Shown: positions 10,623 through 22,200, counted from the stretch's first letter. The stretch: 64,000 bases of DNA from Achatina immaculata (GCA_009760885.1 CM019716.1:2051501-2115500); one strand, 5' to 3'. Numbers and translations: made by a program. Notes: generated from the sequence alone by a model not told the origin.

Positions 10623-11480
10623 ATTGGCAGTATATCAGAGGTCAAGGAACTTACCACTTGCGCCTGCGTTCTTTAAAGGGTGTTAAAAACAAAGATGTTT
10701 GTGTGTACGACGAGAAAATTAGCCGCGGGGAACACTTTAAGAAAATCCTATGATCCCTACTCCCCGGCCAGGTAAGTTAAAGATTCTCAGCTCCGTGTCG
10801 AGGCTGTCAAAGTGTGAGGGATGGCCCGCGTCTTAAAGCTTGTTTACTTCATTAGAGTTGGAAAGATGCGCAGGTATGCTCGATTTCTTCCAGGGCAAAG
10901 ATGAATAACTTTTACGCACGCTAATAGGAGAGGAACAAAGGGCTTTTCATAATTTTTTACAGGTAGAAAACGGGGGTTTTGCTTTTACATTTACACTGAT
11001 CTCACCTGGATGCGCTGGTGGAAGTCTTATTTTGATGGATGTTTTATGCTTGATGGCTGCATCGTGCTTGTGTAGATGTTGGGTGCTGCGAGTCCCCTGT
11101 CTGTGTGAGAGTTCGCTTGGTAGTAAAATCACGTTGGTGTTCGTGTTAAAATTTAGGAAATGTTTCACTAATTTAGAGTTTTTCGTGTTCTGGTTTTCTA
11201 TGCTCATGGATGATGACGGTATTAAAATTGTTTGTGATTTTTTTGGCTGTTTTTCTTGTAAATATTTCACCTTATTAAGAGTATTCATGAGCATCATTCA
11301 GAAGTGAGATTGGACAAACGAATTTTATTTTCAAAACCTGAAGAACTGGGCAATCAAGCTCGTCTGACATTCAACCTTCCATCATTCAAAGTTCGCCCTG
11401 TAGCAGACACTCAGTTTAGTACAGATATGTACAAAATATACGGGTAAGTATATGGTTCTTATTAAACATTCATCACTGGT
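10623..11480. other. no recognisable feature
   Basis: Mixed-composition sequence. Overlapping open frames at 10947-11307 on opposite strands show no family resemblance. This is one of the less repetitive stretches, so a distant exon or regulatory sequence cannot be excluded. Confidence 0.4.
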
Positions 11481-11912
11481 GGGAGTAGTAGATCACTGTT
11501 GGGAGTAGTAGATCGCTGGTGGGAGTAGTAGATCGCTGGTGGGAGTAGTAGATCGCTGGTGGGAGTAGTAGATCGCTGGTGGGAGTAGTAGATCACTGTT
11601 GGGAGTAGTAGATCGCTGGTGGGAGTAGTAGATCACTGTTGGGAGTAGTAGATCACTGTTGGGAGTAGTAGATCACTGTTGGGAGTAGTAGATCGCTGGT
11701 GGGAGTAGTAGATCGCTGGTGGGAGTAGTAGATCGCTGGTGGGAGTAGTAGATCACTGTTGGGAGTAGTAGATCACTGTTGGGAGTAGTAGATCACTGAT
11801 GGGAGTAGTAGATCACTGTTGGGAGTAGTAGATCACTGTTGGGAGTAGTAGATCACTGTTGGGAGTAGTAGATCACTGTTGGGAATAGTAGATCACTGTT
11901 GGGAGTAGTAGA
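11481..11912. repeat. 20-bp minisatellite, 21 full units of two types
   Basis: Units are gggagtagtagatcactgtt (A) or gggagtagtagatcgctggt (B) in register every 20 bp. The order read is A B B B B A B A A A B B B A A A' A A A A A, where A' differs at one base. Homogeneous runs of one type imply local unit duplication. Confidence 0.98.
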
Positions 11913-12484
11913 TTATTATCAGTTTCAATTTCTGACCATGTCCCGCTGTCTCATTAAGACAAATATGGAATCAGTAGAGTTTTCCCTGTTACGGATACAA
12001 AAACAAAAATGACCTTGGACATTCCGTAATCATCTACGCCAGGTCTTGCTCTGCCTTCCACTGGCTGGATCCCAGATTACTCGAGGCGGTACCAGCATTT
12101 GAGGGCAGCTATCGGGAAATCTCTCATTACACGACGCTCTTCAGATAAGCCGGACGTGTAGGCAGTGACTTTGGTGGATCTTCCATGTCAAAACCCACGA
12201 GCATAAATCCGGAGGAAAACTTGCTGAGTTTCAGTAAATATGATAAACAATCAGTTTTCTTCACAGCTTCTGTTTATTTTTATGTGTTTAATAATTCTGT
12301 ATGTCTTGTCAAATCATATGTACGTTAACGAATCCTGTATTTCTAGACTAAATCCTATGTATATTAACAAAATCCTGCACTTACGGATGATTTTAAATAT
12401 GTTAACTCATACTATAGTGTAAAATAATTTTATTCGTGTTAACCAGTCGAGCACTTGTTAACATATCCTCTGTGTGTTAGTCAT
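11913..12484. other. no recognisable feature
   Basis: Unique-looking sequence, moderately GC-rich at 12030-12200, then AT-rich. No conserved motif was recognised. Confidence 0.45.
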
Positions 12485-12690
12485 GCGCACTTTAACTAAT
12501 CCTCCATGTGTTAACTAATCTAATATATATTAACTAATCCTCCGTGTGTTAACTAATCTAATATATATTAACTAATCCTCCATGTGTTAACTAATATAAT
12601 ATATATTAACTAATCCTCCATGTGTTAACTAATATAATATATTAACTAATCCTCCATGTGTTAACTAATATAATATATCTTAACTAATAA
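12485..12690. repeat. 38-bp minisatellite, interrupted by a fold-back
   Basis: Units of ttaactaatcctccatgtgt plus ttaactaatataatatata. The same unit reappears at 13262-13310 after the fold-back, so the fold-back was inserted into this array. Confidence 0.9.
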
Positions 12691-12694
12691 AAAA

Positions 12695-13218
12695 GTAGAT
12701 AGAGGTGTATGGTGCAGTTTTACAAAGTGAGGGAGGGAGTAGGTAAGGTGAGAAAAAAAACGAATAGAAAGTATGAGAATGTATAATGAAAAAAATACAA
12801 CATGCGATATTTCGGCGTGAGCCTTTTTCGAGGATGACATGCACAGACGAGACAAAAATAAAAATAAAAAAACGAAGAACTTATCTGAATATGGCTTCCT
12901 CCAAAAGGAGGAACTCTCCACCTCTTCTTTACGATTGGCCCTATCTGGTACCCTTTGTTGTGGTCACCGTGGTTGTTCCTTCTACTACACACATTTCTGT
13001 TTTATACTTTTGGAGGAAGCCATATTCAGATAAGTTCTTCGTTTTTTAATTTTTATTTTTGTCTCGTCTGTGCAAGTAATCCTCGAAAAAGGCTCACGCC
13101 GAAATATCGGATGTTGCATGTTTTTCATTTATACATTCTCATACTTTCTATTCGTTTTTTCTCACCTTACTCACTCCCTCCCTCACTTTGTAAAACTGCA
13201 CCATACACCTCTATCTAC
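12695..13218. mobile_element. fold-back element with about 213-bp inverted arms (Penelope-type sequence)
   Basis: The left arm 12695-12907 is matched by the complement of 13007-13218 almost base for base, around a 99-bp spacer. Each arm carries ggctcacgccgaaat (left arm on -, right arm on +). The same phrase ggctcacgccgaaacgtc lies in the 3' part of the Penelope-like element at 42.9 kb. Terminal repeats of Penelope-like elements often occur inverted, and a ggc-loop-gcc stem followed by GAAA is the stem II core of the hammerhead ribozymes described in them. The expected CTGATGA partner is degenerate here, so activity is unlikely. Short frames on both strands are shadows of the dyad. Confidence 0.85.
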
Positions 13219-13360
13219 CTTGTTTATTTAAACCAGTTTTACTGCAGTCGCCATCCCTTTTATATTAACTATCCTCCATGTGTTAACTAATCCTGCGTCA
13301 GTTAACAAATTCTACTCTTTTTTTCTGCGTTAAAAATTATATTAATTGTCATGTCCTGGA

Positions 13361-13361
<1 letters not shown>
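13219..13361. repeat. flank of the fold-back and resumed 38-bp array
   Basis: About 40 bp of new sequence, then attaactatcctccatgtgt and related units to about 13310. Confidence 0.7.

Positions 13362-13408
<47 letters not shown>
13362..13408. repeat. (CA)n(TA)n microsatellite
   Basis: Uninterrupted CA dinucleotides pass directly into TA dinucleotides, the same compound form as at about 5167-5206. Confidence 0.95.
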
Positions 13409-13409
<1 letters not shown>

Positions 13410-13966
13410 TGCCTAGAAAGAGCTGCTATGATCATATTATTGGCTGCTTACTGGTTCAAAAATGAAATAAAGCTGTCAATATCAACAAAGTCTCAATCAG
13501 ATACAGCTCAAACACCCACCTTCTGTGGGGAAGAAAAAGAAACTGTCCCTTGACCACATTTCTATAGTCTTTGAGTTGAAACATTTGCCAGTTTATAATA
13601 TGCTTCATGCTTGTTACAAACGGGACGAAATTTTAAAAAATGTTTCCTGTTTTCAAGAACTTACCAGGTGCTACAACACCGGAATGTCCTTAGATCTGCC
13701 CGTATATACTGAGAGCACTTGTACAAGTTAGCACAGAGCACATTATATCTGGAAAAAAAACTCGTATCCACAGAGTGATTTATTATATAGCAGCTGCGTC
13801 TTTATGAATGCAGGATGTTGTAAATGATTTGGCTGTCTTCTCTCAATTTTTAAAACGTTTCTCTTTATTACAAATGATTTTAAAATAAAAATCTCTTTTC
13901 ATTGAGGACAAAGAGGCGATAACAGTTCAGATATAAGTACAACTAATTCGTCTTATGTATCCTAAT
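13409..13966. other. no recognisable feature
   Basis: AT-rich sequence. A 68-codon + frame (13525-13731) shows no recognised motif. Confidence 0.5.
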
Positions 13967-14385
13967 CATCATCATCGTCATCATCGCCTTTCATTCCCTT
14001 GAGAGCATAGGCCACGGACAAACGTTCTCCAGTCATCCCTGTTCTTTGGAATAATTCTTTACTTCCTTCCATGTTTACCCCTTCTCTCTGAGCACTGTCA
14101 TAATTTCTCTTCTCCAGGTAAGTCTAGGTCTTCTTCGTTTTCTATTTCCTTGAGGATTCAATGCCAGTGCCTGTCTTGCTATGCTGGTGTTAAGTTTTCT
14201 CAGAGTGTGGCCAATCCACCTCCGTTTCCTAGACATGATTTGTAGGTTCATAGGCTCTTGTCCTGCCCTTTCCCAAACCTCCTCGTTACTGATATTGTCC
14301 TGTCATTTAATGTTTAAAGTCCTCCTCAAGCAGTAGTTCATGAATGCTTGTATCCTCTGTTGTATTGTCTTGGACATATCATCAT
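13967..14385 (-). pseudogene. LINE 3' end with (GAT)n tail
   Basis: On the - strand, with two or three breaks, the sequence reads SKTIQQRIQAFMNYCLRRTL, then RKRRWIGHTLRKLNTSIARQ, A-L-A-L-N-P-Q-G-N-R-K-R-R-R-P-R-L-T-W-R-R-E. The W-I-G-H-T-L-R...N-P-Q-G-x-R-K-R-x-R-P-x-x-T-W-R-R pattern is a widespread C-terminus of invertebrate non-LTR elements. It ends in gatgatgacgatgatgatga, its own simple-repeat tail. It differs from the main RTE family; I leave the clade unassigned. Confidence 0.8.
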
Positions 14386-14389
14386 ATGC

Positions 14390-14560
14390 TTGCAATAAAA
14401 TCATCCTTCTTAGAGCGAACACAATGCAAAAACATAAGTTGTATTCTACAATAAAATCATCCTTTATAGGACAAAACTTCAATGCAAAACATTAAGTTGT
14501 ATGCTGCAATAAAATCATTTTTAAGGGAGAAACTACAAGGCAAGACATAAGTTCTGTATC
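14390..14560. repeat. 57-bp tandem repeat, three units
   Basis: Three imperfect units start with caataaaatcatc at about 14392, 14448 and 14507 and include acataagttgta. Divergence between units is visible throughout. Confidence 0.8.
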
Positions 14561-15435
14561 TTTCTCAACCAGTCTCATGTAAAAGTGAGAATCACAGAAG
14601 GGATAAAGCAATTCTGCAGACATTTTATGACCTTAAACACCGCAAAAAATAATATAAGACAATGTAGCACAGTATTCCCTTTGGCAAAACTGCTTCACGT
14701 ATTATTAATATTTGCATAAATCTCTGGCCCCAAGGATTTGAGAATTTGGCTTGATCGTGTCTCAGGTCTTGGCGCCAACAGCAATCCAGGAAGTAGCTTG
14801 CCAGATTTTAGTGTTCAGAGAGATCGTACTAGATTTTCATATCCACAATATGGTCGTTATTGTGTACAAGAAAAATGGACTATGTAATTAATATGTCTTT
14901 GAGTATCAGTAGGAAAAATAGCTCTAAAAGTCTTTATTAAGGACAGCTTGATTTAGGAAAGCGACTCGTGGATAATAAACAAAGCAGTGCAACCGTCATT
15001 AGGGGTAACATAGAGGTCTTAGAACAATGTTAAGAGTACTATGTATGGTTACGAGGACAAACAAAGAATGCTCAACAAAAGCCACGGAAGAAAGTAAATT
15101 AATTAAAAGAGCAATAAACATTCATAATGATAAGAAAACTTGAAAGCATCACTACAACAGGAAAGATAAATGGAAAGAGAGGAGACATGAAAATAGCTGA
15201 GATCACTGATAACGTAGCGTGATCGAAAGCAAGCAAATGTAGTGGCGGAAAATACCATGTGCCAAGATTTCTGTACACTCATGATATGCAGCACCCGTCG
15301 GCGTCATTGTATTTCCTCATAACTTTGTGCAAATCAACCAGCCACCTTCGCCTAGATGGTCACTTTGGTTGAATGCCAGCTCTGCTCTATTTAAGTCCTG
15401 TTAGATTTCTGGCGACTTCTTCTTGTAACAGAGCT
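14561..15435. other. no recognisable feature
   Basis: Unique-looking AT-rich sequence with only short random frames. Confidence 0.5.
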
Positions 15436-15439
15436 AAAC

Positions 15440-15530
15440 ATCTGTAACTACAGTTTTTCTCTGTAACTGACCAGTTTTTCTCTGTAACCGAACAGTTTTT
15501 CTCTGTAACCGAACAGTTGTTCTCCTCTCA
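15440..15530. repeat. short tandem repeat of about 21 bp, four units
   Basis: Units of ctgtaaccgaacagtttttc with small changes. Confidence 0.85.
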
Positions 15531-17285
15531 CATCAACATCATTCTCTTTTTTTTTCCACCGCACAAACAACGAATCTACCTCTAACATCTTATGTTATAT
15601 CCCCCCTCCAAAAAAGAAAAAAAAACTAAAACTAAGTTTGAAAAATCGATGCTGTGACTCTCCCGAGGAGGCATAGACAGACTCGGATACACTGATGATT
15701 GATTGGTCACATGAACTTAGCCTGAAGCCTCGCCATAGCTCGTTAAACCCGAAGAATTATTCAGAGTTGATTTCATCCCAGGAAGGAATAGCGTAGCCTA
15801 TAGAGACAGACATCTGTCTGCTGTGATTAATTGCACGACCAGACAAATGTGACTCTCGTAAACATATATTGTGCTTCAAATTGATTTTCTGGACGTTTCT
15901 CGTATTCTTGTAACGCTGAAACCAATGACTGAGGTACAAAACTGTTTTCTTGTGTGACGGAAGTAGCGAAAACTTAGCAGTCAGAAGCAGAGGATTTGCA
16001 AGGGCGAGTAATTACACAGAGGAGTTTTTCCTCATGGAATACCCAATAAATGGAACAGTAAACTTATTACCCCCCTTGTTCATGATAACCCATATAAAAC
16101 AAGTAACGTTTGGGCCCAGGTTGTAAGATTGTTTAGAATTTTATCATTCTTTATCAACTGTACAGCCTGTATTCCTGTTGAAGGTGTGTACGAATTTATT
16201 GATTCAACACCCTGGAAGTGATAAATATCTTAAAACACTTCATATTACACATGAATTTAACATATCTCTGTAGCACTGCCGGGAATGGCTAAGTTAGACT
16301 GATCAATGGATTTTTGCTAGTCTGAATATTACATACAAGCCTTCTGATCCCTTCAGATCTCAGGTTAAGCCTGTCTACCGAATCTGCCTGGTGTTATGTC
16401 GGGTTAGCTAGCAAGTCCAACGAAGACTCTAAAGAAGTACCTTATTAGCAAGAAATATGACAGAAAAAAAATCTTTTTTTAATTCTGCGCAAAATTCTCT
16501 TCACCTCCCACTCACTTCTCATCGCTTGCCACTTTTCACTATATCCACCACCCACCCCAAAAGCCCTCCGGTCCCACACTTAAAACATGGAAAGCCCCCC
16601 CCCCTCCCCTTCCCCGGCCCTGAAGCCATACTGAATCCCTTTCTGATGATTGGTCTGTCGGTCTCTTTGACGGTAACTACATACGTATCTATGACTTCTT
16701 CTCGTCTATGAATGGAAGCCTGTGATTGGTGGAAGGCTGACACTGAGTTGTGGGGTTTCTACACAAAGTAATAGCTCAGGTGCAATGATCTCGTTTTGTC
16801 ATCGCAAGTAGCCAAATGCTGACTTTCCTATGACTGTAGACCACTGGACCAATGGTGCCTAAATTGAGGTTTGCGAAAGGGTCATATGGGGGTGGGGGCG
16901 CAGAATAACATATCTAGATTATGCAGAATAATAGAAACATGTAAAAATTGTTCTCTCAATACTGCCTGGCGCTGGAATGTATGGGGTCCGCGGCCAGTCT
17001 TTACTGGCTTCCAAATCTTAGAGAAGCAACTTAAAAAAAAAACAGTTTGATAACCACTGTACCGATACAAAAGCATGCAGTCAATTGTTTACGAATTTTA
17101 AAATGTCAACACTACATTCTCATTCCATATTCGCGAATAAGTAAATAAAGTGTGATAACTCGCTCAAATGGGGTACTAAAAAATGGGGAAGTAACTTTTT
17201 GGACTCACTCTTCATATTTTATCTTCGGCACTGTACAGAGAGTAGCAGATTATTTTATGAAATTGAATGAATTTTTTTTTCATAG
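15531..17285. other. no recognisable feature
   Basis: About 1.75 kb with a C-rich patch near 16595 and a (GGGTG)-rich patch near 16890. Frames of 60-84 codons carry no motif. Promoter or exon content cannot be judged from sequence alone. Confidence 0.45.
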
Positions 17286-17333
17286 CGAACTGGTTTCTCT
17301 GTCTGTCTATTTGTCTGTCTGTCTGTCTGTTTT
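17286..17333. repeat. (TCTG)n microsatellite
   Basis: A run of tctgtctg tetranucleotides with one interruption. A 186-codon frame crosses this, low-complexity sequence and the LINE below, so it is not a gene. Confidence 0.9.
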
Positions 17334-17513
17334 TCTCGCTTGTTCTCAGTCTTTTCTGGAGGATTCGTTTTTAACTGTAATGTTGTTGTTATGTTTGTTT
17401 ATTTATTTATTTCTGTTGTTATTTGTTATTGTTGCTACTACTGCAGTTGTTCTTGTTGGACCAATGATTTATTGCGATAAGAACTTTCTTCTATTTCGAA
17501 GAACGGACCCTAC

Positions 17514-17748
17514 TCATTCATTCATTTGCATGTCCCTTGCGGAACTTTGCCTCCCAAACAGCACTCCTGTAGGCCTCTCGGTTGTGAGCAAGATGCCCTG
17601 CTGCTGTTGCATCCATTTCCAGATCGTCAACGATGTCTTGCAGCCATCTTCGTCTTGGTCTTCCTCTTTTTCTTTTTCCCATTATGTATCCTTCCAATAC
17701 GGTCTTCTCTAAATTATCATGACGTTTAATGCTGCCCAAGCAGCAATC
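17514..17748 (-). pseudogene. RTE (BovB-like) LINE 3' end with 11-bp TSD
   Basis: The - strand encodes IKRHDNLEKTVLEGYIMGKR, K-R-G-R-P-R-R-R-W-L-Q-D-I-V-D-D, then DATAAGHLAHNREAYRSAVW, E-A-K-F-R-K-G-H-A-N-E and stop, then (TGAA)n. The insert is flanked by identical acggaccctac at 17503-17513 and 17749-17759. About 20 bp at the 5' junction (ctgcccaagcagcaatc) are not LINE consensus and form a small hairpin. The coding part is identical over about 210 bp to the copy at 19900-20123, which points to recent activity of one source element. Confidence 0.95.
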
Positions 17749-17817
17749 ACGGACCCTACACTTCTTTCAAACTCCACTACATTAAGGAACATATTGAATT
17801 TCTATTTCATTCTTTGG

Positions 17818-18280
17818 AATGAAGTTACCCAACAGCATGTCCTCCTTAGAATGCCCAGAAAAAGATAAGATCGGATGTTGGTCAGGATGAATTTATCCAA
17901 CAGGCTCTCTCATAAATACCAACGAAGAGATTAGATTGGACGTTGGCCAGGATGAATTTATCCAACACGCTCTCTCATAAATGCCAACGAAGAGATAAGA
18001 TTGGATGCTGTCCAAAATGAAGTTATCCAACAGACTCTCTCATAAACGTACACAAATAGATAAGACTGTATGTTGGCCAGAATGAAGTTATCCAACAGAC
18101 TCTCTCATAAACGTACACAAATAGATAAGACTGTATGTTGGCCAGAATGAATTTATCCAACACGCTCTCCCATAAATGCCAACGAAGAGAAAAGACTGAA
18201 TGTTGGCCAGAATGAAGTTATCCAACAGCCTACTTCTAGAACGCCCACGAAGAGATAACACTAGATCTTGGCTAGTTCAT
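17818..18280. repeat. 65-bp minisatellite, about seven units
   Basis: Units contain ggatgttggccagaatgaat, ttatccaaca and ctctctcataaatgccaacg. Starts step by 65 bp from 17863. Two sub-variants alternate (cataaatgcc or cataaacgta). Confidence 0.95.
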
Positions 18281-18898
18281 ATTCCCTGACACTAGAAACT
18301 GTATCACGCGTCCAGCACAATCAGATACTCTCTCACTACAGACCAAGTAAACACTTGACACTATGAAAACATAGCGTCGGGGAACGGTAGTGAATCAATG
18401 CTAATTAATAACAGCAAGGGCAATATGTGGAGGTGAGACACTATGGTCTGCACCAGAATAATACCTCTAATTTTACCTTTTATTAGTCAATGTAATTTCT
18501 GGCACTCGAATGCCCCCAGCAGACATTGAGGAAAATCAAATTCTGACAACCACGACATAAGCTGGTGTATTCGGGTACATTTCTTGATATTTCGTTTCCA
18601 CGTTAAAACCCAATCCTCGTTTTTGAAGATACATCTAATCATGCGCAATGGGCGGGCTGTTTACATATGTCGTGATTAAGTGATCAGGGGAGTTGCCTAC
18701 ACGCAGGAGAAACTGAGCCAGACGTGCAGAATATTCAAGAAATGAGAATGCGAGAAAACGGAAGAAACATACGTGCTGGAATAAATTTCTTCAGTTATAA
18801 GGAAGTTCCAAGTCTGATGAGGCACAGAAGTGTGAGAACCAAGGATGTTTCAAGTAATAAGGGCAACATTTTTCACTGGGGAAAGACCTCACGCTGTC
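18281..18898. other. no recognisable feature
   Basis: Unique-looking sequence without a supported feature. Confidence 0.45.
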
Positions 18899-19113
18899 AT
18901 CATTATTTCTTTGTTTATATCACTTTTTTTATTTTTAACAAACAAAATCCTTGAAGCTATTGTCACCATATCTCTGGTCATATCATTCTTTATTTTTCAC
19001 AAAGTCCTCATTTCTTTGTTCATATCACTCCTTATTTTTAACATACAAAGTCCTCGAGGCTATCATCACCATATCTCTACTCACATCCTTCCTTATTTGT
19101 TGCGACCGAAGTC
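18899..19113. repeat. imperfect direct repeat, two units of about 107 bp
   Basis: Both units run atttctttgtt, atatcac, atttttaaca, gaggctatc or gaagctatt, and accatatctct in the same order, diverged by about a fifth. Confidence 0.75.
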
Positions 19114-19815
19114 TTATAACTTCTTTCTACCCAAACACATCAACAGATAATACGCCCTGCATCAACATTGTCACTAATGCCATCTCTGTAACTACTAGAA
19201 CATGCACACAACCTCCATCTAATCGATACCACCACGAGATCCGGCAGAATCTGGTCTTTTCCCACGCTCACATGACGGGTAGTGACACATTCATCAGTTA
19301 CAAAATGGCAGCCTCTTACTTCTCGGACAAAATCAAAGTGGCTGCCCCGAATAATGTTAGCCCCTCCACGCAATGAAGCATCGAAAAACAAACGGCCATC
19401 AAACCGCAGTTTGTTACTGTACCACCGTTCTCGTTAGCCCACAGTCAATTGCGCTGACCAAGGGGCATGTGAAGGCGGTGGTCGCAGCTTTCAGATGAAG
19501 TGGACTTGATCAGGCAGTTAGCGATCGGAGGTGAATGCTGTTAGAGGCGACACCAGTCCCGATCGTCTGCTATCAGGGGTTCGCTAGATCGCGTCTGTTG
19601 CTAAGAAACCAGGGTTTGGTTCTATTAGGCTCGTATTTGCTGTAATTAAATGCCTATCTTTCAGGATTGGTTCTGAGGGAATGGGAGTCGAATGATCCAG
19701 TAACACTGAAGGAAGACGGGAAGGTCAACTATGAAGAGTGGAAGAGAAGGAAGAGAACAGGTTTATTTTTTTTAGGAGAGTGGAAGAGTTATGATAAAAC
19801 GCATAACTACCAAAC
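19114..19815. other. no recognisable feature
   Basis: Contains overlapping frames on both strands at 19140-19391 without recognised motif. A GC-richer stretch at 19430-19600 is unassigned. Confidence 0.45.
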
Positions 19816-21040
19816 ACTTCGACTTATTCACTTCTTGATTTCATTACTTTAACTTTACTTCTTGGTTTCATTACTTTAACTTTACTTCTTTGTTTCATTC
19901 ATTCATTTGCATGTCCCTTGCGGAACTTTGCCTCCCAAACAGCACTCCTGTAGGCCTCTCGGTTGTGAGCAAGATGCCCTGCTGCTGTTGCATCCATTTC
20001 CAGATCGTCAACGATGTCTTGCAGCCATCTTCGTCTTGGTCTTCCTCTTTTTCTTTTTCCCATTATGTATCCTTCCAATACGGTCTTCTCTAAATTATCA
20101 TGACGTTTAATGTGTCCAAATATTTCTTTGTTTCATTACTTAACTTATTTACTTCTTGATTTCATTACTTTAACTTACTTCTTAGTTTCATTATTTTAAA
20201 TTTACTTCTTGGTTTCGTTACTTTAACTTTACTTCTTGGTTTCATTACTTTAACTTATTAACTTCTTGGTTTCATTACTTTAACTTATTAACTTATTGGT
20301 TTCATTACTTAACTTATTTACTTCTTGGTTTCATTACTTAACTTATTACTTTAACTTACTTTTTGGTTTCATTGCTTTAATTCACTTATTATTTTTTTTA
20401 CTTCTTGGTTTCATTACTTCATATTATTCACTTCCTGGTTTCATTACTTCAGCTTATTCACTTCTTGGTTTCACTACTTCCGCGTATTCACTACTTCAGC
20501 TTATTCACTTCCTGGTTTCATTACTTCAACATATTCACTTCCTGGTTTCAAAACTTCAGCTTATTCACTTCTTGGTCTCACTACATTGACGTATTCACTT
20601 CCTGGTTTCGCAACCAACTTATTCACTTCTTGATTTTACTACTTCAACTTATTCACTTCTTGGTTTCATTACTTAATTTATTTACTTCTTGGTTTTATTA
20701 CTTTAACTTACTTCTTGGTTTCATTACTTTAATTCACTTCTTGGTTTCTCTACTTCATCTTATTCACTTCCTGGTTTCATTATTTCAATTTATTAACTTC
20801 CTGGTTCCATTACTTCAGCTTATTCACTTCCTGGTTTCACAACCAACTTATTCACTTCTTGGTTTCATTGCTTCGGCTTATTCACTTCTTGGTTTCATTA
20901 CTTTAACTTGTTCACTTCCTGGTTTCATTACATCTATTTATTCACTTCCTGTTTTCATTACTTCAGCTTATTCTCTTTTTGGCCTTACCACTTCAGCTTA
21001 TTCACCTCTTTGTCTCATCATTTCAGTGTATTCACTTCTT
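19816..21040. repeat. long variable minisatellite (ttcttggtttcattacttta type), split by a LINE
   Basis: Units of about 25-30 bp built on acttcttggtttcattactt with variable spacers run from 19816 to 19899 and again from 20124 to 21040. A 281-codon + frame (20405-21250) with repeated F-T-S-W-F-H-Y lies wholly in the array and is a by-product. Confidence 0.9.
19900..20123 (-). pseudogene. RTE (BovB-like) LINE 3' end inside a minisatellite, 14-bp TSD
   Basis: Same 3' end as at 17514-17748, identical over about 210 bp, but extending a few bases further (tgtgtccaaatat). It is flanked by ttctttgtttcatt at 19886-19899 and 20124-20137. Both flanking units carry the rare variant ctttg where neighbouring units read cttgg, which supports a true TSD of one unit rather than chance array similarity. 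The insertion is therefore younger than the array. Confidence 0.93.
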
Positions 21041-21200
21041 GGTCTCATCACCTGGACTGCTTGGTCTCATCACCTGGAATGCTTGGTCTCATCACCTGGA
21101 CTGCTTGGTCTCATCACCTGGACTGCTTGGTCTCATCACCTGGACTGCTTGGTCTCATCACCTGGACTGCTTGGTCTCATCACCTGGACTGCTTGGTCTC
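21041..21200. repeat. 22-bp minisatellite, seven units
   Basis: Units of ggtctcatcacctggactgc plus tt step exactly 22 bp from 21041. It abuts the preceding array and shares ggt(t/c)tcat, so it may be a re-expanded variant of it. Confidence 0.95.
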
Positions 21201-21289
21201 CACAGACTAGTTCGAGTACCTATATCTTTTCTTCCTGTAGCTTGCGCTAGCATTTTTCACCCCGGGGGAAATTTGTTGAAAACTTACAA

Positions 21290-21760
21290 TAAATGAGACA
21301 GACAGACAGACAAAGAAAGAGACAGGTATCCTAAGCAGATAGAGAGAGAGAGAGACTGAGACAATGACAGAGAGAGACAGAGAGAGAGAGGGGCTGAGAG
21401 AGACAGATATATTGAGAACAAGACTGAGTGAGACAGGGACAGAGAAAGAGAGAGAGAGAGTGAGACAATAACAGATAAAGAGAAAGAGACTGAGACAATG
21501 ACAGAGAGAGACAGAGAGAGAGGGGCTGAGAGAGACAGATATATTGAGAACAAGACTGAGTGAGACAGGGACAGAGAAAGAGAGAGAGAGTGTGTGTGAG
21601 ACAATGACAGAGAAAGAGAGAGAGACTGAGACAATGACAGAGAGAGACAGAGAGAGAGGAGCTGAGAGAGACAGATATATTGAGAACAAGGCTGAGTGAG
21701 ACAGGGACAGAGAGAGCTCCTGTGAGAGAAAGAGAGAAAGAGTTAGTAAGGAAAGATGTA
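21290..21760. repeat. GA-rich tandem repeat with about 135-bp units, three copies
   Basis: Beyond simple (GA)n, a longer unit starts actgagacaatgacagagag at about 21355, 21489 and 21625 and contains agatatattgagaacaag. The - strand frame rich in S and L here is compositional. Confidence 0.9.
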
Positions 21761-22200
21761 GGCCAGTCATTTCAATTTTTTTTAAAACTGAACAATAGTT
21801 ACAGCTTTCATAATCTGCTAAACCTAAACTTCATCATCAGCCCTGAACAAAGTAAGACAAAATTCGATGAGGAAAAGAAGAGAAGTCTTTAAAATGTGGG
21901 ATAAACACTTGAGATCATGTCAACACTCACGAGAAATTGATGTCAGGAAAGATGTAGACGAACATAAGTGGAGGGCTTTTCTGAAGCCAGGAATCTCGTG
22001 GGCCTTAGAAGCCCCTGATAAAGACACAGAAAAAGATACAAAAATCTATGAAAACCGCAGCCAAAGTATTCCTTATGTGGTAATACTAATGAAATGTTCA
22101 CTGTAATGAAGTAACAAAAAAAAAATCACTATTAAACTAACAACTAATAGACCGAAAGATGGTTTCAGGATTCCTGGCCTTTCATGAAAGAAAAAGTTAA
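21761..22200. other. no recognisable feature
   Basis: Unique-looking, with a poly-A run at 22113-22121. No coding signal. Confidence 0.45.

Noticed and set aside
17152..17712. 186-codon + frame that looks like a membrane protein
   Set aside because: It runs through a TCTG microsatellite and the antisense of an RTE insertion.
20405..21250. 281-codon + frame, the longest of its region
   Set aside because: Entirely low-complexity sequence from two minisatellites; indels between units show no frame conservation.
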